A stretch of 64,000 bases of DNA from Tomocerus qinae (Eukaryota; Arthropoda; Collembola; Entomobryomorpha; Tomoceridae): assembly GCA_020055645.1 (NCBI GenBank), contig CM034546.1:104987812-105051811 (forward strand). The letters run 5' to 3'. Both the position numbers and the translations under genes were made by a program. This document shows positions 35,409 to 46,494 of the stretch, piece after piece (position 1 is the first letter of the stretch; each line of letters starts with the position of its first letter). The notes beneath the pieces were generated by a model, which searched no databases, was not told the origin of the DNA, and saw only the letters and a program-made list of their open reading frames with translations.

Positions 35409-36340
35409 GATTTTGGATTTACTTGGAACAACTTATTGTTAATGTTCAGTTTGAACGAAACAATATAAAAGAGTAGCCAAAATGAACATTATTTAAAGCC
35501 AAACTCAATTGAACGCATGTACATTAGTCTATTTCTATTTCCTTTGACCTACTAGAAGGATGGCTGGAGAAAACATCCTACTAAATGCTATTAAAACTTC
35601 ATGTGATAGATTAGGGCTTGAAATATCTGTGTGTCTAGAAAACTGGTGATTTTGAGCATGAAATACCTTGCTTCTAATGTTATCCGAAACCCAAAGCCCT
35701 ACCAACCGACAAGCTAACTGTATACGGAGATATGCAAACACTCGACAGTAGTGCAATACTAACAAAATAAAATAACAAAATGTTTACACCCAAGCTACTG
35801 TCCAAATAATCTATTCAGACGCATAAAACAGACTTCTTTTGTTCTCATCCGGCCACGGGATTGGTTAACATTTTTCAAAATTCGACATTTTATTGGTTAT
35901 TTCCATGGCGAAAATTCTATAGGTGACAACTATTTTTTGGAAAGGGATGCATTTCACAATTCATTGTTGCATTGAGCAGACAATGAAGTATTTTGTAAAC
36001 TAAATCACACTTTGATTTTTATTATATTATTGTTATCAAAGTTCATTTAACAGTTGATTACTATTTACCAATGAGTTATTTCTATGAGTTATTTCTATGA
36101 TTCTGTAACTTATTTATCACTAATTCACTAAAACTAAGATGACTTCTTATCAAGTATTATATTATCATGGTTTAGAAAAGTTCATCTTTTCTGTATACGA
36201 ATGCTATTTTTGTTTGCTGTCTATTTGTATTTTTTTGTTTGGTAATTATAGTAGTACGAGTAAGGTTACCCGTCCTACGGACGGGGTTAATAACAGGGCG
36301 CTTGAATGTTCAAAAAAAAATTTTATTCAAAATTTCAAAA

Positions 36341-36951
36341 CTAATTGGAAATGAAATCACTCCATTGCATCTTCCACAGCAACAGGGACCACCTTTTTTT
36401 CGACATAAGTAAAGATTCTCGAAGCTTTTCATCTTCCTTTTTCAACTTTTCACGCAAGTCATCTACCTGCTTTTTATGCTCAGCATGAGCTGCAAGAAGT
36501 GTCAATCCAGCGTCGGTGGGTGTATTGCAGATCATGCAACACATAAAATTAGTTCTCACAGGGGCGACATGACACCCTTCACACCATGACCATTCTTCAT
36601 CATCTTTTCCAACCAATTCCGGCATTTCGTGTTCAATCACATAGTTACATCTTGCACACTTATCTGAAATTATAAAAATACATTTCAGTTTCCCGAAGTC
36701 TTAATTCAAATTTAAACGATTTAAATATATCCAAATCATAAACTGCATTTACCCACGGTGTAGTAGTCTTGAATGCAGAGCCGACATTTTGGGTAAAACC
36801 TTTTGAATTTTGAAACAGGCAGTTTCCCCATATCGGTTTGAGGTGAATTTAAACATGGACTGCATTGGGTGGACGCTTGGCTTTGACTGCTACACGATGA
36901 ACTACTTCCATTCATTGATTTATCACTTTTGAATTTCCTTTTCGAACTCAT
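36341..36951 (-). CDS. Two-exon Cys-rich (zinc-binding) coiled-coil protein
   Basis: Exon 1 (36,951-36,754) encodes MSSKRKFKSDKS, a Ser-rich stretch and FKRFYPKCRLCIQDYYTV. After a GT-AG intron (36,753-36,664) exon 2 gives KCARCNYVIEHEMPELVG, WCEGCHVAPV and CCMICNTPT, then a charged coiled coil (HKKQVDDLREKLKKEDEKL) to the stop. Four CxxC pairs suggest at least two zinc sites. About 170 residues in all. I do not recognise the family. Its place next to the arm of an unclassified element suggests an accessory DNA-binding protein of that element. Intact as far as visible. Confidence 0.6.
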
Positions 36952-37044
36952 TATCTGTCAAAAAATATTGGCTATCAAAATCAAAATGAAATTAAAATCG
37001 TTTACTATTGGTTACTAATTCAATTAGCCTGGGGCCTTTTCCCT

Positions 37045-38790
37045 CATAAGAACGATTCCGTAATTGTACCTTGCAAAGCTATAATCTTTGTGTGCATCCT
37101 GTGTATAATATAATATTCATATAGTGTATTGTATTTTGTAGTAAATTGCAAAGTGTTGCTAAAATTCCCCCATCTGGGGAATCTATAAAATATTCGAAGT
37201 ACTGTTGATAACTAATTGCCTTAGTACCAGCATGCCGGAGTTGCACCTCAATACGCTCTCTGATTGGCTGAAATTTTTTGAAACTTAGCCTTCTGATTGG
37301 CTATTGCTATAAAGAATATTTTATAGATTCCCCAAATGGGGACATCTTAGGAAAATTTTGCAACTATTACAAAATACGATACACAAAATGCACCCAAAGG
37401 CTTTTCCAGGTGGAAAGTAAAACGGAATCATATTATTATGAATCATTTGGTCACACTAGTAAGTAAACATTCGTTTTGCAATACGACTTTAAACAATGAT
37501 TGCACATTCGGTATTCTTATACTTTGCGAGCTAATTAAGTTTTCTTTTTTCTGGAAATTAAGCAAAGTTTTCTCAAAGCTCCGTCATCACCAGCATAAAA
37601 AAGGGCGCACCTTACCAGAAAATGCTGAGAATGTTTAAACATCGTTTATTCTTAGTTAATTTATATTGAAAAATACCTGTCGTTCGTTTGTTCTATCAGT
37701 ATTTTACTTTTATTAATTTGCAGAATGGTACAATATTAGGTCTCAATGCGTTATTGTATGTTATTATTGTAACATTAATGGTTAAAGTTAATTCTGCTAA
37801 TTCGGTATAAATATTGCCTTTATTTCAGTGTAATTGGTCTAGCTATCTGCTATAATAAATGTAGAACAGTACTACCATAATTATGTGTGCATTTTGGGTC
37901 TTTTGTGAATCATAGACAGTTAGTATATTTGTAGAAAAGTCATTAAATAATTTCCATTTCATAGTTTTAATTACTTTGTACATATCACAGAAGTAAAATT
38001 CCTCCTTGTGTTGTTTAGTTAGTAAATGATTCATAATAATAATAATATGACTCGGTAGGTACTCCGTTGTAGCTCGCAAAGTAAAAGAATACCGAATGTG
38101 CACTCATTGTTTAAAGTCGTATTGCAAAACGAATGCTTACTTACTAGTTGATTAATCATACGTAAATAAGAAGAGATCTTATTTATGTTGATACTTCCAG
38201 CAACCTCGGTGACCACGTGATACATGTATTAAGAGCCAAGTGGATGGAGGACTCCATCCACTTGGCTCTTAATACATGTATCACGTGGTCACTTTTTTCA
38301 AAATTTTCTCCGCGAGGTTGCTGGAAGTATCAACTACTTACTTACTAGTGTGAGCAAATGATTCATAATAATAATATGACTCCGTTTGTCGTTGTTTAAA
38401 TCGTATTGGAAAACGAATGTTTATTTATTAGTGTGACCAAATGATTCATAATAATATGATTCCGTTGTACTTTCCACCTGGTAAAGCCTTTGAGTGCATT
38501 CTGTGTATCGTATTTTGTAATAGTTGCAAAATTTTCCTAAGATGTCCCCATTTGGGGAATCTATAAAATATTCGTTACAGCAATAGCCAATCAGAAGGCT
38601 GGATTTCAAAAAATTTCAGCCAATCAGAGAGCGTATTGAGGTGCAACTCCGGCATGCTGGTACTAAGGCAATTAGTTATCAACAGTACTACAAAATACAA
38701 TACATGAATATAATACACAGAATGCACACAAAAAATTAATGTTGCAAGGTACAACAACGGAATCATATTCATTCTACTTTTAATAATTTT
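37045..38790. repeat. Large imperfect palindrome (fold-back MITE, copy 1)
   Basis: The left arm (about 37,045-37,530) and right arm (about 38,050-38,790) are inverted copies sharing GGAATCTATAAAATATTC, CATGCCGGAGTTGCACCTCA and CATTCGTTTTGCAATACGA. The right arm is longer because a hairpin MITE (38,150-38,340) and a partial internal duplication (38,341-38,460) interrupt it. The central ~500 bp include GGGCGCACCTTACCAGAAAA, related to 5175-5240. Confidence 0.75.
38150..38340. mobile_element. Hairpin MITE, intact-looking copy
   Basis: Inverted arms are centred on the GA at about 38,251 (TGGATGGAG against CTCCATCCA). They extend without mismatch through AGCCAAGTGGATGG, ATACATGTATTAAGAG and GTGACCACGTG. 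They then resume as CAGCAACCTCG against CGAGGTTGCTG after about 20 bases missing from the left arm. An outer hairpin CGTAAATAAG/CTTATTT is also present. It is flanked by direct CTTACTTACTAG. The family copy at 9455-9712 carries the same blocks. Confidence 0.85.
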
Positions 38791-38804
38791 AAAACCGATT
38801 CAAA

Positions 38805-39070
38805 CATTAACAAATGACTCCGTTGTTGTACCTTGCAAAGTTATAATCTTTGTGTGCATCCTGTGTATAATAATATTCATATAGTGTATTGTATTTTGTA
38901 GTAAATTGCAAAGTGTTGCTAAAATTCCCCCATCTGGGGAATCTATAAAATATTCGAAGTACTACAAAATACAATACATGAATATAATACACAGAATGCA
39001 CACAAAAAATTAATGTTGCAAGGTACAACAACGGAATCATATTCATTCTACTTTTAATAATTTTAAAACC
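38805..39070. repeat. Fold-back MITE, copy 2 (short)
   Basis: Inverted copies of the same ends as in the neighbouring palindromes: GTTGTTGTACCTTGCAAAG at 38,821 against a complement ending near 39,035. Little more than the arms is left. A third copy begins only a few bases to the right. Confidence 0.75.
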
Positions 39071-39363
39071 GATTCAAACATTCATAAATGACTCCGTTGT
39101 TGTACCTTGCCAAGCTATAATCTTTGTCTGCATCCTGTGTATAATATTCATATGGTGTATTGTATTTTGTAGTAAATTGCAAAGTGTTGCTAAAATTCCC
39201 CCATCTGGGGAATCTATAAAATATTCGATGCAGCAATAGTTAATCAGCAGACTGGATTTCAAAAAATTACGCCCAATCAGAATGCATATCCAAGTGCAAA
39301 TCCGCAATGGGCAATACCATTCCAGCTGGGACTAACAGTAGTACAAAATACAATACATTAATA

Positions 39364-41302
39364 CCGTATTAATCGATTTAGTTCCCCATATCGCAATAAT
39401 TCCCCAGTTGGGGAACTAAATGAATAAATATGGAAAAATATGGCTCTCCAAATGTTTAGTTCCCCATATCGAAATAGTTCCCCACCCTAAAATCCTAAAT
39501 TAAAGGCATAAGAACCAATATTATTATACAAATCAAATCAGTGAATCTGCACTTAGCCAGTGCATCTGTATCCAGTCAGTGCATATGTGCCAACCAGTGT
39601 ACAAAATACTAATTACCACTTATGATTGGTAAGTGGTTTTTAATGGTATTTAATGTTATTACCACCACCTAAACATTGGTGGTAAATGATATCATTGGTA
39701 AGAAATGGTAAAAAATAGTTTTATTTAAATTACGTACAGAGTTTTGAATAAAATTCGACACTAATACATAAAATACCGTTGAAGCTGACGATTGTTGTCC
39801 CAAAATTGCTCAACTTAATGTGTGTTAATTAATCCAAGAAAGGGTCAACTAATTGGGACAAAATCATCCTTACTAACTTATTGAATAATTAATTTTAATT
39901 AAATGAGTACTTTTTCTAATTAAATGAAAGTTGACTGTATACCAAGCGAATAATTACGTTTAAATGACTGATTCACTACTTCAGTGAACATTCAAATATA
40001 AATCTTAATTAAAAATATTTTAGAGAAAATAGAGCATGAAAACTTATTTTAATGTGTCGTTTGCAAGGTTTCGGGTGGGAAATCAAAAAGTGGGATCTTC
40101 CCACTTTTCCCATGGGAAAAGTGGGAATCAAAATGGCTTACTGGGTGGGAAAATGGGAAATGAAAAAAATGGCTGGGAAATGAAACATTAGTACACAGAA
40201 GGTATAAATAGTGCACCGAAGCAGTCTCATGTGAGACTGCATTTAGTCAGTATCATATGAGACTCAAGTCATCCTTGCTTGTTTACATATTTCTATTCTC
40301 GGATAAACCAAAAATTCTGTAATAAATAGAAAAGTGATACAAATATTTCTTTTTTACTTTTAGAATAACGAAATAAATACAATCGTCGTTGCCTTCAGCC
40401 TTGTTGCCTGCAGTGTTACCAAATTGATATATACTTCTATTAATATATATTTGTAGCCTTCAGCTTCAGAAGCCAACGAAGCAACAAATCCCCCGTACCC
40501 TAAATTCATCCCGATTTTTGATACTAATTATTAATTGCAATTACTGATTGTGTTTATAGTACTCACTTGTCAACGTTAAGTGCCCTACAACTCTATACGA
40601 TCAAATAACTAGGTTCGGTTAATCATAATTTATGTGATTTTAAAGAAAAACCACACAAATCAATCTAAGTTTGGCATTGAGCTAAGAATATGGCACTGGC
40701 AATGATATTATTTATTATCTACTGAGTTGTTCAATCAGTAATGCAAAAATATCTACATACTTGTTTTTGGCTGGTAATTTGTGTTAGATGAGAATAGCCA
40801 CCCTAGGGTGCCACAGCCAATCAAATCATTTCACGTGACTTTTTTTCATTTCCCAGAAATTTCCCACTTTTCCCATATTTCCCACTTTTCCCAAGTGGCT
40901 ATCAAAATGAGGTGGGAAATGGGAAAATCCGAAACTATGGCGTTTGTGATCTCTGCTAAGTATTCACTATAATTTACCATTTTTACCATTAAATGCATTT
41001 TTACCACTGTGATGGTAAAAAAAGCTAAAAAGTGGAAAAGTTTGTAAAGTAGAATGACGATGATGACGAAGAAATGGATGTTGATCTAACCGAAGTAATG
41101 GATTTATCTCTATCCTCTGACGACGACGCTAAAATCTAAGTCTAAATAAAAAAATTTGAAATTAAAATTTTTTAATTTGCCATTCGAAATATAGTTCCCC
41201 ATATCATAATAATTCCCCATGTGGGGAACTATAACAATATTTTTGACCAAAAAATGGTCTCCAAATGGGAGTTCCCCTGGGGAACTAAATCGATTAATAC
41301 GG
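39364..41302. mobile_element. TA-inserting (pogo/Tc1-like) element with nested hAT MITE
   Basis: Inverted ends CCGTATTAATCGATTTAGTT and its complement lie directly inside a TA duplication (39,362-39,363 and 41,303-41,304). Removing the element restores the surrounding MITE sequence AATATAATACAC. Subterminal AGTTCCCCATATC copies occur at both ends. Near the right end, about 41,055-41,140, an acidic reading (DDDEEMDVDLTEVMDLSL) ends in a stop, like the acidic tail of pogo-type transposases. The rest of the gene is lost. A hAT MITE sits at 40,064-40,939. Confidence 0.7.
40064..40939. mobile_element. hAT-type MITE, copy 2
   Basis: An 876-bp copy of the element at 33,128, in the opposite orientation, with ends CAAGGTTTCGGGTGGG and CCGAAACTATG. 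The flanks GTCGTTTG and GCGTTTGT are near-identical and fit an 8-bp duplication with one change. The two copies share their outer ~150 bp best and differ in the middle. Confidence 0.85.
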
Positions 41303-41740
41303 TATAATACACAGAATGCACACAAAAAATGAATGTTGCAAGGTACAACAACGGAATCATATTCATTCTACTATGAATAATAATTTTAAAACCGATTCAA
41401 ACATTCACAAATGACTCCGTTGTTGTACCTTGCAAAGTTATAATCTTTGTGTGCATCATGTGTATAATATTGATATCGTGTATTGTATTTTGTAGTAAAT
41501 TGCAAAGTGTTGCTAAAGTTCCCCCATCTGGGGAATCTATAAAATATTCGATGTAGCAATAGTCAATCAGCAGACTGGATTTCAAAAAAATTACGCCCAA
41601 TCAGAATGCATATCCAAGAGCAACTCCACATTGGCAATACCACTCTTTGCTAGGACTATAACAGTACTACATAATACAATACATGAAGATTAGACACAAA
41701 ATGCTCAATGCATTTAAAATGAATAATAATTTTAACAACC

Positions 41741-41837
41741 AATTCAAACAATTACAAATGACACATTCCGTTTATTGTACTCGGTTTTCTTGCCCGAGTA
41801 CAATAAACGGAATGTGTCATTTGTTATTGTTTGAATC
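41741..41837. repeat. Near-perfect 97-bp palindrome
   Basis: Arms 41,754-41,784 and 41,794-41,824 are perfect 31-base complements (TGACACATTCCGTTTATTGT inside) with the 9-base loop TTTTCTTGC. With one mismatch they extend to about 44 bases. Such a structure could extrude as a cruciform. It appears to be a collapsed MITE end. Confidence 0.95.
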
Positions 41838-42308
41838 GGAATTACCAATGACAACTGGGATGAAAATCACCTTAGTTATGACGTTTTTTAATTTGAAATC
41901 CGGCAAATGGTCCAACGGCAGCACTTGGTCAACAGAGAATAGTTGACAGCAGATAGGAGAAGATACCAGAAAATTTCAGTCAATCAGCATGCGACAACAG
42001 ACTGGAGCAGAGACAGAGATAGATCAAGCCAAACTACGCTTGATTTAAATCTGGCTCTGCCAGGTTGAAAATTGTTGTTCGCTCAAAATCCGTTTGATGC
42101 CACTCCTTTGCTGCTTCGAGAGAGAAGAGCAGCAAAAAGTGGAATGAGCTGAGATATTATTATTGTATTGTGTGACTTGTGTGTGTTGAGAGCCTGGAAT
42201 TATTTGTAACATTCCAACGCCACTGAGCCAAATTCAGGCTCTGAAATGTTAACGGACGGACACAATTTACAAAGATCTTATGTATACTGATGATTGTTCA
42301 TGTCTGGA

Positions 42309-42470
42309 GTATTACTTCACTTGGTTCGCCGTAAATTGAAAGGGTCACAAAAATTAGCAGAAATACTCAAAATGATTAGCCCTGAAAGTCGAAAAGGCTA
42401 CACGCTACTTGAAGATCCTACAGCAGCATCAGCAACTAGTGATAAAGATACTTCTAAAGTGAATATTTAA
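42309..42470 (+). pseudogene. 3' end of an unrecognised element ORF
   Basis: An open stretch of 53 codons without a visible start reads VLLHLVRRKLKGSQ, then KLAEILKMISPESRKGYTLL, and ends in a stop at 42,470, just before the right arm of the 7-kb element. Codon-like composition suggests a real C-terminus. I do not recognise the protein. Its upstream part is absent or replaced by MITEs. Confidence 0.4.
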
Positions 42471-43155
42471 TGTTTTAATCAATATTAGTGATAAATAAGT
42501 TACAGAATCATAGAAATAACTCGTTCGTAAATTTTTGTAATCAACTGTTAAATGAACTTTGATAACAATAATATAATAAAAAGCAAAGTGTGATTTAGTT
42601 TACAAAATACTTCATTGTCTGCTCAATGCAACAATGAATTGTGAAATGCATCCCTTTCCAAAAAATAGTTGTCACCTATAGAATTTTCGCCATGGAAATA
42701 ACCAATAAAATGTCGAATTTTGAAAAATGTTAACCAATCCCGTGGCCGGATGAGAACAAAAGAAGTCTGTTTTATGCGTCTGAATAGATTTTTTCCGAAT
42801 TTTGAATGGGATGTGTAGCTGTTTAACAATGGGAGCCAATAGCAACCGCAATCAGACAGAATTTTCATAAATGTACCCTCTTACCACTTTTGGTGAAGTC
42901 ATTTTGTTTTGTTTCGCTCTCCTTCTGCAGCCAGTTTGAATAGGATAAAACCAAAGGGAACGGTGCATGGCTGTATCCATGACCACGGGCTTCTCCCAGC
43001 TAAAAGTTAACTGAATATCAAACAGGCTGTACAAAAAAGGCTGAATTGGCCACGATATCACCTTGGTGCACATTTCCACTCATGTAATGTTATTTCGAGT
43101 TGTCGTATTGCACTTTGCACTCTCCTATGGGACAGTATCCGTAACCATGGGTTCG

Positions 43156-44930
43156 AATTGAGCATGTCAATTGAAAAAGTAACAGTTTCGATGGATTGCT
43201 AATATTGTCATGGAAAATGCACATAAGGATTAAAAATAGTCCACTCCTTTGGAGCCAACCGACATAGTCAGAGGTGTTCTGAAACGTACCAACAAGGCAA
43301 CAAAACAACTTTCATAAAAAATTATGGCTGCGATAGCGCTTAAGAACGCTCATCGCACCTGCATAGCAACCCCATGGGACCATCTAAATGCGCGTTAAAA
43401 TTTTTAATCCCTCTGTCTCTATTCCTCTCGGATGATAAGTCCGATTTTTACAGGACTTACTTTTTGGAATTGTGGATCATCAAGGAATACACGAGGGCGG
43501 TCGTTGCTTTAAATGCTTTAAAATTGATGTTTTTGCACCATATCCTTCGAGAAGAATAGAGCCAAAGGTAAAACATTTATTAACATGCATTTTGATATTC
43601 CCAGGTGGTTGTTATGCTGGCGCAAGAGCAACTTTAACATGTGTATACAGAATAGAATTTCGGGATGAATTAATGTGTTTAAATAGAAGTTGAGTGTTTT
43701 ACTATCGCAGGTGAGGAGATTGTGTAACGGAATGTGACCAAACCAAAGTTTGTGATTTAATTAGCCGAAAGCGGGAGCAGCACTATATTTAATATTTATA
43801 ACTCCGTTTCAGGGGAATGCTGCAAGGCAGGTTTGACGTTGTATACGGAAAATAATAAGCCAAACTCCCACGAAACGCAAAATGTTTTCTTTTTTAGGAA
43901 ATGGGTCAAAAATAGCCTTATAAAACAATATTATTCAAAAAATCTTTTTTCAGAATTTCGAGATGGGGCTGAAATCCATATTACTCCTCCCTTCAGTGGT
44001 GGTCAGAAGAGTCATCGAGAACATAGTTTTCGTGGTATAATTATACAAAAGTCATAGCAGAGTGGATTTTTAAGTCCCAGACTCAGTTCTAAAACCTCCC
44101 GAGTAAAATTTTGAAACCGTCTCAGCGATATGCTGAGATTTAGAAGAGACATTTAAATGTTACGTAACCGCTTTTTGTAAATGAGTAAACGGACAGACTG
44201 ACGGACTGTGCGGTTCTATAAGCTGCCTTATCAGACGAGCTAAAACCAAATATGACTACCTAAATTAATTAAAATTTAAAGTAAATCCTTATCAATATTA
44301 ATTGATAAGGATGTGGTCAATTTACCAAATTTTTGAAGGATAATATTTGAAAAAGTAAATAATCTGAACTTTTATTTGCAGCGAAAATTAAAAAAAGTTT
44401 ACGCCTTCATTTTCAAAGATTTGTTCAAGTCATGGTCTCTCTTTTGAAAAAATAGGCTTATTTGAATCCCTAAAATACTTATTTCTAAATGACAGTTCCA
44501 AAAGCAAGGTTTTTCAAAACATTTCAACAACTAGTTGGTTTAACTTTTCTTTAGATGGCTAAAACAGCACAATTGATGGAGCTGAAGCCAACCAGCCGGC
44601 AAATTATACCGTTATTTTACGTTATTGCTTTTTGAAAAATTTTTGTCCAGGAACTCAGCACAATGAGATAAAGTTTTGGAAGCGCACCTGGCCACGAAAA
44701 TTTATTTGAATACCAATTTGCACTTTGCATCGGTTTCCACGACCTTAGGAGGTTTTACAGTTGAGTAATAAAAATTTAAAAGTGCGTGTGCAAACTGTAG
44801 AGCAACGGTGTAATGTGTAATAGATCCCAGCCAAGTTGGTCGGGTCCATTGGAGTTAGCAATTGCGAATAATAATAAATGAAAAATTCAGCCGTTTTTCG
44901 AAACTTTAACTTTTTCAACTGACTCGCTCA
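43156..44930. other. Unclassified insertion in repeat R
   Basis: About 1.8 kb has no counterpart in the intact repeat R copy. It contains a fold-back A right end (GACGG-type run and TCAGACGAGCTAAAA at 44,190-44,245) and a small palindrome, ATCCTTATCAATTAATTGATAAGGAT-like, at about 44,286-44,312. No gene is recognised. Confidence 0.5.
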
Positions 44931-45420
44931 ATTACTGTACTGTAATACAAGCAATGACACGATGAAAATTCGCAAGGCAAATTGACTACAACTGCGATGG
45001 CATAGAGAAAAGCTCAATGCTCTAGCTCCATCGCTTCAATTTGTCGGATATTCATGACCTACACATCCGGTCATGTTCAATGCAATTTACATTTTACACT
45101 TTTTCATGAAACTCTCTTCGCATTTGCTTCAAAATTGGCGAAAGTTCTAGCCCGATTTTCTAGTGTAGTACACGGTCGGAATGGCAAACGCATTGGCTAG
45201 GGCTGTATCCGAGAAAATTTAGGATATTCCTTCCAGTTTTTAAGCATTTTAATATTTTAATGTTAAAATCTTGACAAGATTTGGACAACTTTTTCAATCA
45301 TTGCTGATGCCGAATCATTTAAGAACTTTAAAAGTAAACGGTAGATGTCGTGTTCAGTGTCCACTACCCATATAACCACCAAAAATTACATCTCCTTTGC
45401 CCCACTACCAAGACAAAGGG

Positions 45421-45527
45421 TTAAAATTCATGTAATAGATTGGTACTTGAAATATCTGTGTCTAGAAAACCGGTGATTTTGAGCATGAAATAACCTAATG
45501 TTTACTGCTATGGTTTTATAAACCTTG
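45421..45527. mobile_element. Isolated P-element end
   Basis: Matches the outer left arm of the P-element at 30,519 in complement: GGTGATTTTGAGCATGAAAT, then CTATGGTTTTATAAACCTTG at the terminus. No transposase is nearby. It is either a solo end left by deletion or part of a second, truncated copy. Confidence 0.75.
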
Positions 45528-45535
45528 GTTCGGAC

Positions 45536-45960
45536 ACTACTGTTCAAGTCAAAATAGAAGACCCCTGGCAATTCTGGGTAGGTTACGAGAAATGGCAAAT
45601 TGTAATTTCGTATCTATCAAGGAGTGTCAACAGTTTCAACAGGAGGGTTCAGCTAGGCACTTTGCGTGAATATCTATAAGGGACAAATCCTACCAGTTGT
45701 CATTGGCAACAATCGGATAAGGGACGGCTGCCTAACTGAACCCTCCTTATGAAGCTTTAAAGCTCCTTGGTATCTATGAAGAAACAAAAATTTTAGCAAA
45801 CTTCTGAACTGTGGCTTCAGAAGCTGGTACTTTAGATGAAAGATAATTGTCGCCTTGGCATTTTATTAATAAATTTTATGAAAGTTTCAGAAAATCTCGC
45901 ATTATTCGTCAATGTAATTTTTGGCTCCCAGGGGTCTTCTATTTTGACTTGAACAGTAGC
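45536..45960. mobile_element. MITE with 31-bp inverted ends and inner inverted repeat
   Basis: Ends CTACTGTTCAAGTCAAAATA (continuing GAAGACCCCTGG) and the exact complement finishing at 45,959. A second inverted pair lies inside, GGAGGGTTCAGCTAGGCA (45,645) against TGCCTAACTGAACCCTCC (45,730). 425 bp, no ORF. It lies directly beside the isolated P-element end and is the last element before host gene sequence. Confidence 0.85.
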
Positions 45961-46204
45961 TGTTATTTTTATCGCCAAGGGTCACCCGTGTCACCCCCGA
46001 GGAGAGTAGTACGTAATTTCCATGTAAACTCCCTAAGTATGACTTCCGGTGACGTCACTCGAAGTCTATCAATCTCGTGTAATGTTCCCACAAACTCCAC
46101 CAACCTTTCAGTTGCATAGGTGATGTCCACGGGTTGACGTAAAATCCAATCAAATCAACGAAATCAACTTCATGGGTCAAAATTGCTCGTCATAATAAAA
46201 TTAC

Positions 46205-46262
46205 CTATTACATCTCCCACAGTGTTACTATGGGAGATGTAATATTTCAATTGCTATAATAG
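46205..46262. repeat. Short hairpin upstream of the UBE2O-like gene
   Basis: ATTACATCTCCCA and TGGGAGATGTAAT pair around an 11-base loop, within a wider CCTATTA/TAATAGG pair. It is about 240 bp before the start codon, so it may lie in the promoter or 5' UTR. It could equally be a small MITE. Confidence 0.55.
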
Positions 46263-46494
46263 GTATATTTGTTTGTTTTAATTTTCTCGGAATTCTGAAG
46301 AGATGATTGATGAATCCGTATTCCAGAATTCGTCATCCTGCCAAGAAGTGTGAAAATCACTAACAGCTGGTAAACTGAAAACAAATTGATCCGAAAAAGT
46401 GTGTTGGAAGAATTAATTTTTCTATAGCTGCATATGAAAATCTGAGTGTTAATTAATTAGTGTTAAATGGTATTGATTGAAGAATCCTAGAAAC

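Larger units (their letters stand above)
30519..35670 (-). mobile_element. P-element (THAP transposase family)
   Basis: A 5.15-kb element flanked by the 8-bp direct repeat CTTCTAAT (30,511-30,518 and 35,671-35,678). It starts CAAGG and ends CCTTG. Long inverted arms (about 30,561-30,896 and 35,332-35,665) are nearly identical; the outer ~40 bp of the right arm are lost. The minus-strand transposase is split by a hAT MITE at 33,128-33,983. A captured piece of ArfGAP1 lies between the left arm and the 3' end of the transposase. P-elements are cut-and-paste DNA transposons with 8-bp duplications, which fits. Confidence 0.9.
39074..41700. repeat. Fold-back MITE copies 3 and 4, with nested insertion
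   Basis: Copy 3 starts at about 39,080 (GTTGTACCTTGCC) and runs to 39,363. It resumes at 41,303 and ends near 41,385 after the pogo-like insertion. Copy 4 (about 41,405-41,700) follows, again with GGAATCTATAAAATATTCG. With copies 1 and 2 this makes four members of one palindrome family in under 5 kb, all in the same series. Confidence 0.75.
35806..42797. mobile_element. Unclassified 7-kb element with ~310-bp inverted ends
   Basis: Arms at 35,806-36,115 and 42,473-42,797 are near-identical inverted copies (ATCTATTCAGACGCATAAAA at the outer edge). It is embedded in repeat R. Two genes point outward toward the arms: a spliced Cys-rich protein on the minus strand (36,341-36,951) and the tail of a plus-strand ORF (42,309-42,470). 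The middle, 37,000-42,200, is filled by a cluster of palindromic MITEs and a pogo-like element. The arm length suits several DNA transposon classes, and I see no diagnostic transposase. Class unknown. Confidence 0.65.
30436..45527. other. Second copy of repeat R, split by nested insertions
   Basis: Pieces of repeat R appear at 30,436-30,518, 35,671-35,805, 42,798-43,155 and 44,930-45,230, in the same order as in the copy at 29,443. Between them sit the P-element, the 7-kb long-inverted-repeat element and a 1.8-kb block (about 43,156-44,930) that contains a fold-back A end at 44,190-44,245. The order of insertion follows from the nesting. Confidence 0.7.

Noticed and set aside
35535-35765. Similar minus ORFs here and at 29,497-29,688 as a gene family
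   Set aside because: The likeness comes from repeat R, present in both places; no coding signal.
35806-42797. Polinton or other virus-like element, because of the long inverted ends
   Set aside because: No polymerase, integrase, ATPase or capsid-like sequence was seen; left as unclassified.
43140-43160. GGTTCGAAT-type box suggesting a tRNA
   Set aside because: No matching A box, acceptor stem or cloverleaf could be drawn around it.
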